Source: an uncultured Eubacteriales bacterium
Lineage (GTDB): Bacteria > Bacillota > Clostridia > Christensenellales > UBA1242
NCBI GenBank assembly: GCA_948607205.1
Contig: CAPERS010000019.1
Coordinates: 1-16,401 of the forward strand
Reading direction: 5' to 3'
Length of the DNA stretch: 16,401 nt
Position numbers and translations under genes: made by a program. Below are positions 1-4,864 of the stretch, in pieces. The notes beneath the pieces were generated by a model. The model saw only the letters and a program-made list of their open reading frames with translations, searched no databases and had not been told where the DNA came from. How positions within the stretch are numbered: position 1 is the stretch's first letter; each line of letters begins with the position of its first letter.

Positions 1-13
1 ATTACGAATTTAG

Positions 14-63
14 TTGACTTAATTTTTTATAAATGCTATAAAAGTTTTAAGGAGGGGAAAGTG
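14..63 (+). promoter_or_regulatory. Promoter plus Shine-Dalgarno with no gene behind it
   Basis: The sequence shows a -35 TTGACT at 14-19, a 17-bp spacer and a -10 TATAAA at 37-42. A strong ribosome binding site AAGGAGG follows at 49-55 and a GTG at 61-63. The GTG is followed at once by TAA, and the DNA after it is the 3' end of a gene on the opposite strand. I infer that the original downstream gene was deleted or replaced. Use as an antisense or readthrough promoter is possible. Confidence 0.5.
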
Positions 64-66
64 TAA

Positions 67-318
67 TTAATTATTGAACTTATCGTGGTCGAAAAGTGGA
101 GAGTCTAAAAATTGTGAAATTGAAAGTCCAAAACCATCAGATATTCTTTCTATTGTTGATAGTGTGGTTGTTTTCCATCTTTCATTCATAATACCACTTA
201 TTGTTGTTTCTGCCAAGATAGACCTTTTTGCAAGTTCATATTGCGAAATACCTTGCTGAGTTAATAATTCAGCAATTCTAAGTGCTAACGCTCTTGTGGT
301 AGTGTATTTCTTATCCAT
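67..318 (-). CDS. Small XRE-family helix-turn-helix regulator (83 aa)
   Basis: This is a probable DNA-binding repressor made of one cro/CI-type helix-turn-helix domain and little else. The domain spans about residues 12-70: RIAELLTQQGISQYELAKRS carries helices 1-2 and ETTISGIMNE the recognition helix. The tail after it is short and Asp/Asn-rich. The start ATG at 318 has no visible Shine-Dalgarno and lies about 20 nt from the predicted transcription start, so translation may be weak. Its TATAAT -10 (346-351) abuts a perfect 16-bp palindrome (352-367) shared with the divergent gene at 390, which suggests autoregulation and repression of that gene. The family call rests on the helix-turn-helix pattern. 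The operator assignment is inference. It could belong to a phage or genomic-island remnant, but no integrase is visible nearby. Confidence 0.85.
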   Translation of the reverse strand: MDKKYTTTRALALRIAELLTQQGISQYELAKRSILAETTISGIMNERWKTTTLSTIERISDGFGLSISQFLDSPLFDHDKFNN

Positions 319-327
319 AAGTTTAGG

Positions 328-367
328 TTAACATTTTTTTATTTAATTATACTATCGTATACGATAG
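328..367. promoter_or_regulatory. Divergent promoters sharing a perfect palindromic operator
   Basis: A perfect 16-bp palindrome CTATCGTATACGATAG lies at 352-367. Rightward, TTAACA (328-333), 16 bp and TACTAT (350-355) form a promoter whose -10 overlaps the palindrome. Leftward, TATAAT (minus strand, 346-351) directly follows the palindrome, which fills the spacer; the leftward -35 is poor. One dimeric repressor bound here would block both promoters. The 83-aa regulator encoded next to it is the obvious candidate, by inference. Confidence 0.7.
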
Positions 368-389
368 ATTAAGCCAAAGGAGGTAAAAA

Positions 390-764
390 ATGGATTATTT
401 ATTTGATTTTCATCCAAAGAGGCATGAAGGATTCAAAACGGATTGTGCTTTTTTCAAGCAACACTATACTTTTAATAAGGTTGACGGTGTTTATGAAAAG
501 GTGACATATGGTCATTGCGGTTTAAATGACAAACTTGTTTGCAAGGATTGTGTTTGCTTTAAAGAAAAATCGAAGGTGACAGAGGAGGAAATTTGCGCAG
601 AAAAGCAAATGCTTCTTGCTCACATCAAAAACCAAATGGAATGGACTGAAAAGATTCTGCAAGAGTTTTTTAATTTTGAAAAAGAGAAACCTGAAGAGAA
701 AAAAGAAATAGGCGACAAAATCGAAACACCAAAAGTTAAACCTAACAAGATTTTCTTTGATTAA
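390..764 (+). CDS. Cysteine-containing small protein of unknown function (124 aa)
   Basis: I do not recognise this gene. The ATG at 390 sits 6 nt behind a strong AAAGGAGG, so the start is secure. The N-terminal half holds Cys20, Cys44 (GHC), and Cys52, Cys55, Cys57 (VCKDCVCF), a spacing that could bind zinc or another metal. The second half, about residues 60-120, is charged and helical, rich in Lys and Glu, with no membrane segment or signal peptide; it contains Cys70. It is divergent from the 83-aa repressor and shares its operator, so it is probably the regulated cargo of that module. A phage-type or island-type accessory protein is plausible. Codon use, with CTT for Leu, resembles the rest of the chromosome more than the unknown gene at 12067. 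A zinc-ribbon-like DNA- or RNA-binding role is one possibility, but nothing in the sequence proves it. Confidence 0.75.
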   Translation: MDYLFDFHPKRHEGFKTDCAFFKQHYTFNKVDGVYEKVTYGHCGLNDKLVCKDCVCFKEKSKVTEEEICAEKQMLLAHIKNQMEWTEKILQEFFNFEKEKPEEKKEIGDKIETPKVKPNKIFFD

Positions 765-785
765 AAAAAAGAGCCTTAGGCTCTT
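763..785 (-). terminator. Intrinsic terminator for leftward transcription
   Basis: Read leftward, the arms 785-779 and 775-769 form a 7-bp stem (AAGAGCC with GGCTCTT) around a 3-nt loop, followed by a run of eight T (770-763). It would end the transcript of the 66-aa regulator at 962-1162. Rightward there is no U-run, so the 124-aa gene gains only a weak hairpin. Just to the right, a 12-bp palindrome TAACAATTGTTA (789-800) and a second GGCTC (812-816) could form alternative pairings. Confidence 0.6.
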
Positions 786-869
786 ACATAACAATTGTTA
801 AAAGAGGCTTTGGCTCATATATGTGAAGGCATGCTTTTTTATCAAAAAAAATAAAGAATTGACTTCATT

Positions 870-901
870 TTCAAACTCTTAATAGTCCACGTGTTCGAGG
901 A
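870..901 (-). pseudogene. Remnant 3' end of a second XRE-type gene
   Basis: This 32-bp stretch matches 953-984, the stop region of the neighbouring 66-aa regulator, at 28 of 32 positions. Read leftward it encodes LLEHVDY followed by TAA, against LLERVDY followed by TAA in the intact gene. The match continues past the stop codon, which favours true duplication over chance. Nothing upstream looks like the rest of the domain, so only the tail survives. A recombination or attachment-site origin is an alternative. Confidence 0.45.
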
Positions 902-961
902 GGCGATGCCTCGTTTTGTTAAATATAAATTTTGACTAAAAATATATAGTTATTCAAACAC

Positions 962-1162
962 TTAATAGTCCACGCGTTCAAGAAGATAGTCAACTGACAC
1001 GCCAAAATAGTCAGCAAGTTTTTTGAGCATATCAATGTTTGGCTCAATCTGACCTCTTTCCCATTTGCTGATTTGTTTTTGATTTGAAGTTATGTTTTTT
1101 GCGAGTGCTTCTTGTGATATGTTTTTCTCGCTTCTAAGAAGTTTTATTCTATCTCCTACCAT
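962..1162 (-). CDS. Minimal XRE-family helix-turn-helix repressor (66 aa)
   Basis: The protein is essentially one cro/CI-type helix-turn-helix domain. RIKLLRSEKNISQEALAKNI forms helices 1-2, and the recognition helix region is around residues 27-37 (NQKQISKWERG). The typical closing motif ADYFGVSVDYLLERVDY is also present. Such single-domain proteins usually bind palindromic operators as dimers. The start at 1162 has AAAAGGAA immediately upstream and AGAAGG a little further back. The promoter is clear on the minus strand: TTGAAT (1237-1242), 17 bp, TAATAT (1214-1219). A 15-nt palindrome, ACTCAAA-A-TTTGAGT (1219-1233), fills the spacer and suggests tight autorepression. No other gene is co-transcribed before the terminator at 763-785. 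Family assignment is confident; targets are unknown. Confidence 0.88.
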   Translation of the reverse strand: MVGDRIKLLRSEKNISQEALAKNITSNQKQISKWERGQIEPNIDMLKKLADYFGVSVDYLLERVDY

Positions 1163-1213
1163 TTCCTTTTACCTTCTTAGAAAGATTTTAAAACAAATTG
1201 AAAGAAAAAACAT

Positions 1214-1242
1214 ATATTACTCAAAATTTGAGTTAAATTCAA
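1214..1242 (-). promoter_or_regulatory. Autoregulated promoter of the 66-aa repressor
   Basis: The -35 TTGAAT (1237-1242) and the -10 TAATAT (1214-1219) are 17 bp apart. Between them lies the palindrome ACTCAAAATTTGAGT (1219-1233), 7+1+7 bp and perfectly symmetric. A repressor bound there would occlude RNA polymerase. Ownership by the adjacent XRE protein is inference from position. Confidence 0.65.
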
Positions 1243-1386
1243 CACAATTCGACAAAAAATATGAATTTGTCACAATTTATTTGCAGAAATTTGTTGTTAA
1301 TTTGATTTTTATTGGTTTTTAAGTAAAAGGATTTGGTGGGGTGTTAAATAATATGGCAAAAATTAAAACTCTAATTTTAATTTAAA

Positions 1387-1490
1387 TTTGCAGTCCTTAG
1401 AAAGTTTCTAAATAAATATTATTAGATTTAGATATTAAAGAGGTAATAGTAAGAATTAAAATTTATTTGCAGTCCCTAGTAAGTGTCTAA
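1387..1490. repeat. Imperfect 25-bp direct repeat at the nrdG stop
   Basis: Two copies, 1387-1411 and 1466-1490, match at 22 of 25 positions; both begin TTTGCAGTCC. The right copy contains the nrdG stop codon (TAG on the minus strand, 1487-1489). The left copy lies 54 bp beyond it in AT-rich DNA. The remaining gap from 1163 to 1486 holds the repressor promoter and no other recognisable element. Confidence 0.6.
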
Positions 1491-2005
1491 GACACCCAGC
1501 GAGGTGAGCGTTCGAGGATAACTTTGCCTTTTTCAAGTGAGGCTGGCACATTTATCGTTCTCTGATTTTTTGAACCTTTGAATTTGAGGTCAAGACTGCG
1601 CTGTGCAAGTATGAACTTGCCGTCAATAAGCACGTTAACAAAATTTAAAAGCTCTCTCGCGCCTTTTGGGGTATCAGAATATAAAACTTCAAAAGTGAAA
1701 CCAGAATAAACCGCAATCTCAAGCCCGAGTTCAGATTTTATCTTCTTTGCAAGAAGGGTAAGCGCTTTTGCTTGCATAAAAGGCTCACCGCCTGAAAATG
1801 TCACACCAGAAAGCAGGGGATTGTTCTTTATCATTGTAAAGATTTTTTTGACACTTATCATTTTTCCACCTTTGAAATCGTGGGTTTGTGGATTGTGACA
1901 TCCTTCGCAGTGGTGCGGACAGCCTTGGGTAAAGACTGTCAGTCTCAGACCTGGGCCATCAACAATTGAATCATTGTATATTCCTGAAATTCTTAATTTT
2001 GCCAT
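1487..2005 (-). CDS. nrdG: Anaerobic ribonucleoside-triphosphate reductase activating protein (NrdG)
   Basis: NrdG is a radical SAM activase. It uses S-adenosylmethionine and a [4Fe-4S] cluster to place the glycyl radical on NrdD, switching on anaerobic dNTP synthesis in the cytoplasm. The cluster motif CxxxCxxC is at Cys29, Cys33 and Cys36 (GCPHHCEGCHNPQ). The SAM-binding GGE motif is at 70-76 (FSGGEPF), and the N-terminal VDGPGLR stretch is typical. At 172 aa it has the normal family length. The ATG at 2005 has AAAGGA 7-8 nt upstream. It follows nrdD on the same strand with a 74-bp gap, so the pair forms an operon. A hairpin in the gap (2036-2053) may reduce nrdG expression relative to nrdD. 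The stop codon lies inside a short direct repeat. Identity is secure. Confidence 0.97.
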   Translation of the reverse strand: MAKLRISGIYNDSIVDGPGLRLTVFTQGCPHHCEGCHNPQTHDFKGGKMISVKKIFTMIKNNPLLSGVTFSGGEPFMQAKALTLLAKKIKSELGLEIAVYSGFTFEVLYSDTPKGARELLNFVNVLIDGKFILAQRSLDLKFKGSKNQRTINVPASLEKGKVILERSPRWVS

Positions 2006-2028
2006 ATTTTTATCCTTTATTATTAGTC

Positions 2029-2053
2029 AAAATAAAGGTGCTTTTTTGCACCT
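2029..2053 (-). terminator. Hairpin with partial U-run between nrdD and nrdG
   Basis: On the minus strand AGGTGC (2053-2048), a six-A loop and GCACCT (2041-2036) form a perfect 6-bp stem, followed by TTATTTT. It resembles a weak intrinsic terminator or an mRNA-stabilising hairpin. Because nrdG is the next gene and has no convincing promoter of its own, partial termination to set the nrdD:nrdG ratio is the likely role, by inference. Confidence 0.5.
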
Positions 2054-2079
2054 CTATTTTTTGCGAATTTTTATTGCAC

Positions 2080-4395
2080 TTAGTTGTGCTTAACTCTGTC
2101 ATGCTCTTCGGCACGTTTTGCGTTGTTGAAACGGTCAAGAGTTCCAACAAGATAACCTGTTATTCTTCTGATTCTTTCGAAGCCAAGATTGCCGTCAGTT
2201 TCTTTTCTTCCGCAGTGTGGGCAAGTGTCACCGATAATTCCATTATATCCACAAACTGGGTCGCGGTCGATTGGGTGATTGATTGCACCATAGCCAATTC
2301 CAGCCTCTTTCATATGACGAACAACTTTTTCAAACGCTTCAAGGTTATTTGAAGTGTCACCGTCAAGTTCGATATATGAGATGTGACCACCATTGCAAAG
2401 GTTGTGGAAAGGTGCTTCAAGGTCAATTTTCTTATCAGCTGAAATATTGTGATAAACTGGCACGTGGAAACTGTTTGTGTAGTAGTCACGGTCAGTCACG
2501 CCTTTGATTAAGCCATACTTTTTCTTGTCCATGCGAACAAATCTTCCAGAAAGGCCTTCTGCTGGTGTTGCGATGACTGTGAAGTTGAGTTTGTATTCAG
2601 CGCTTTTCTTGTCAGCGAAGTCACGCATGTGTTTGATTATTTCATAGCCAAGATTCCAAGATTTTTGATTTTGACCATGGTGTTTGCCTGTGAGAGCAAC
2701 AAGAGTTTCGGCAAGTCCGATAAATCCGTAAGTGAGTGAGCCATGTTTCAAAACTTCTGCAACGCTGTCAGTTGGTCCGAGTTTATCTGAGTCAATCCAA
2801 ATGCCTTGTCCCATAAGGAAAGGATAATTGTATACATGCTTTGATTTTTGAATTTCAAATCTGTCAAGAAGTTGTTGTGTCACAAGTTCAAGTTTTTCAT
2901 CAAGTGAAGCGTAGAACTTTTTGATATCGCCTTTGGCTTCAATTGCAAGACGAGGAAGGTTGATTGATGTGAATGAAAGGTTACCTCTTCCGTTTGTGAT
3001 TTCACGGCTTGGGTCATAAACGTTGCCCATCACGCGAGTTCTGCATCCCATATATGCAACTTCTGTTTCTGGGTGACCTTTTTTGTAGTATTGAAGGTTG
3101 AAAGGTGCATCAATGAATGAGAAGTTAGGGAACATTCTCTTTGAGCTGACTTCAATTGCCCTTTTAAAGAGGTCATAGTTTGGCTCGCCAGGGTTGTAGT
3201 TCACGCCTTCTTTAACTTTAAAAATTGAAATAGGGAAGATTGCAGTTTCGCCATTTCCAAGACCTTCTTCAGTTGCAAGAAGAATGTTTTTGATAACCAT
3301 ACGTCCTTCTGGAGTGGTATCGGTTCCAAAGTTGATTGATGAGAATGGAACTTGCGCTCCAGCACGTGAGTGCATGGTGTTGAGGTTGTGAATGATTGCT
3401 TCCATTGCTTGATGAGTTGCCTTGTCAGTTTCTTCCAAAGCATGCTCAGAAGCGAACTTCTTGATTTTCTTATAGTCGCTGTCATTCACTTTAAGTTCAG
3501 ACATAAGTTTTTCTTCGGCTTTGTTGTATGCCTTTGAATTTGACAATGTAGGATAAAGATTTTCTTTCTCTTCAATTTTCTTTAAGAGTTTGATTATCTC
3601 TTCCTCTTTCTTTTTGCCAATCATGATTGAGTATGCTTTGGCAAAGTTTGAACGATATAACTTTTTATAGGTTTTCATAACGCCAGGTGCGCAACCATAG
3701 TCAAAGTTTGGCACGCTTTGTCCGCCGTGTTGGTCATTTTGGTTGGCTTGAATTGCAATGCACACAAGAGAAGCATAAGTTCTGATATCTTGTGGCTCAC
3801 GAACAGAGCCGTGACCTGTGTGAAATCCGCCTTTGAAAAGTTTCTCAATGTCAATTTGACAGCAGGTTTCAGTCAATGTGTAGAAATCAAAGTCGTGAAT
3901 GTGAATGTCACCATTAAGATAAGCATTTGCTTGCTTTGGGTCGATTATCGCATTAACGTTATAGTTCTTTGCACTTTCTGCGCCATATTTAAGCATAACA
4001 CCCATTGCAGTGTCACCATCAATGTTTGCGTTTTCACGTTTAAGGTCAGAATCTTTTGCGTCGGTGTTTGAAATCTTGTCAATTGTCTTCATGAGGTCAG
4101 TGTTCATAACGCGCACACGATTTCTCTTTGCACGATAGAGGATATATGCTTTCGCAACATCGTCATGTCCTTTTTTCATCAAAACCTTTTCAACGATGTC
4201 TTGAATTTCTTCAACGGTTGGTGTTTTGTCAACAAACTCAGCATCAATAAGTTTTTCTGCTTCACCTGCAAGTTTTTTTGCAACTTTGATTTCGCGGTCA
4301 CCAACAGCATTCATTGCTTTTATTATCGCGTTCTCAATTTTTGTTCCGTCAAAACTGACAATTCGTCCATCTCGTTTAAGTATTTGTTTCACCAT
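2080..4395 (-). CDS. nrdD: Anaerobic ribonucleoside-triphosphate reductase, class III (NrdD)
   Basis: NrdD reduces ribonucleoside triphosphates to deoxyribonucleotides without oxygen, using a glycyl radical and usually formate as reductant. Residues 3 to about 92 form an ATP-cone, the allosteric activity site (MVKQILKRDGRIVSFDGTKI). Cys178-Cys179 (TETCCQ) mark an active-site cysteine, and Cys451 (MGCRTR) is the likely thiyl-radical residue. The glycyl radical is Gly747 in RRITGYLVGT near the C-terminus. A zinc-site region lies just before it, with Cys715, Cys725 and Cys728 (CPHC). At 771 aa it is slightly long for the family because of the full cone. The ATG at 4395 follows AAGGAGG by 10 nt. 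The promoter carries two NrdR boxes, so repression when dATP/ATP is high is expected. nrdG follows. Identity is secure; radical chemistry is inferred from conserved residues. Confidence 0.98.
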   Translation of the reverse strand: MVKQILKRDGRIVSFDGTKIENAIIKAMNAVGDREIKVAKKLAGEAEKLIDAEFVDKTPTVEEIQDIVEKVLMKKGHDDVAKAYILYRAKRNRVRVMNTDLMKTIDKISNTDAKDSDLKRENANIDGDTAMGVMLKYGAESAKNYNVNAIIDPKQANAYLNGDIHIHDFDFYTLTETCCQIDIEKLFKGGFHTGHGSVREPQDIRTYASLVCIAIQANQNDQHGGQSVPNFDYGCAPGVMKTYKKLYRSNFAKAYSIMIGKKKEEEIIKLLKKIEEKENLYPTLSNSKAYNKAEEKLMSELKVNDSDYKKIKKFASEHALEETDKATHQAMEAIIHNLNTMHSRAGAQVPFSSINFGTDTTPEGRMVIKNILLATEEGLGNGETAIFPISIFKVKEGVNYNPGEPNYDLFKRAIEVSSKRMFPNFSFIDAPFNLQYYKKGHPETEVAYMGCRTRVMGNVYDPSREITNGRGNLSFTSINLPRLAIEAKGDIKKFYASLDEKLELVTQQLLDRFEIQKSKHVYNYPFLMGQGIWIDSDKLGPTDSVAEVLKHGSLTYGFIGLAETLVALTGKHHGQNQKSWNLGYEIIKHMRDFADKKSAEYKLNFTVIATPAEGLSGRFVRMDKKKYGLIKGVTDRDYYTNSFHVPVYHNISADKKIDLEAPFHNLCNGGHISYIELDGDTSNNLEAFEKVVRHMKEAGIGYGAINHPIDRDPVCGYNGIIGDTCPHCGRKETDGNLGFERIRRITGYLVGTLDRFNNAKRAEEHDRVKHN

Positions 4396-4427
4396 TTTAT
4401 TTAATCCTCCTTGGCAAATGTATACTT

Positions 4428-4443
4428 ATACAATATCTAGTGT
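4428..4443. promoter_or_regulatory. NrdR box 1 (gene-proximal)
   Basis: ATACAATATCTAGTGT matches the NrdR consensus acaCwAtATaTwGtgt at 14 of 16 positions. It lies 14 bp from the second box, a 30-bp start-to-start spacing that puts both on the same DNA face, as is usual for this ATP-cone repressor of ribonucleotide reductase genes. nrdR itself is not in the window. Confidence 0.85.
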
Positions 4444-4457
4444 TTTTATTCCAATCG

Positions 4458-4473
4458 TCACTATATATTGTAT
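4458..4473. promoter_or_regulatory. NrdR box 2 (promoter-proximal)
   Basis: TCACTATATATTGTAT matches the NrdR consensus at 14 of 16 positions. It lies just downstream of the predicted nrdD transcription start (about 4480), so a bound NrdR would block initiation or clearance. Confidence 0.85.
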
Positions 4474-4486
4474 GCGTTCGTTTTCT

Positions 4487-4515
4487 ATGTTAGTTTTTTT
4501 GCAAAAAAAAGTCAA
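4487..4515 (-). promoter_or_regulatory. nrdD promoter
   Basis: On the minus strand TTGACT (4510-4515), a 17-bp spacer made of a T-run, GC and an A-run, and TAACAT (4487-4492) form a good sigma-A promoter. Predicted start is near 4480, giving a leader of about 85 nt that contains both NrdR boxes. A second option, TTGGAA with TATAAG between the boxes and nrdD, is also possible. Confidence 0.65.
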
Positions 4516-4800
4516 CTAAATTTAACCACTTTTTTCAACAATTTTTTGCAAAATGTGACCTTGGTTATTGTTATATAACTTAACGCTTGCAATTTTGCGC
4601 AATAGAAAATTTTGAAGTTTCGAGAAAGGTAATTGTAAAATTTTGCAATGGTTGATTGTATTGTTACAAAAAGGTCAATAAATGATCAAACAGGGGATTT
4701 TAGTTGAAAAAATAGAGTTAAAGAAAAGGATAAAAATAAATATTTTGTCAAATTTTTGGGGTTCAAGATGTATAAAAAATGAAATTTCTTTCTTTACAGT
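4516..4800. other. AT-rich intergenic stretch with no recognised gene
   Basis: This divergent gap lies between the nrdD promoter and the promoter at 4809. I see no credible ORF, no strong hairpin with a T-run and no tRNA-like fold. Short TTTTGCA words recur (about 4544, 4592 and 4637) and a small palindrome TTGCGCAA is present. Neither is enough to name an element. Confidence 0.4.
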
Positions 4801-4808
4801 CAAAATGC

Positions 4809-4837
4809 TTGAAAAAATGATTAAAATAGTTTAATAT
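4809..4837 (+). promoter_or_regulatory. Promoter of the CvpA-like/rsmH/PBP run
   Basis: TTGAAA (4809-4814), a 17-bp spacer and TAATAT (4832-4837) precede GGAGG (4853-4857) and the ATG at 4865. No clear promoter or strong terminator is seen until after the PBP gene, so this one probably drives at least four genes. Confidence 0.6.
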
Positions 4838-4864
4838 ATAATTATAGTTAATGGAGGTTTTTGT

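Noticed and set aside
74..259. 61-aa plus-strand frame behind the orphan promoter
   Set aside because: The TTG start is 18 nt or more from the Shine-Dalgarno, and the product is antisense to a convincing helix-turn-helix gene.
769..816. Riboswitch-like fold around the GAGCC/GGCTC words
   Set aside because: Alternative pairings exist but no conserved ligand-binding motif is recognisable, and no regulated gene follows in the right orientation. It is better explained as a terminator region.
1387..1490. CRISPR array
   Set aside because: There are only two imperfect 25-bp copies with one 54-bp gap, one copy includes a coding end, and no cas gene is present.
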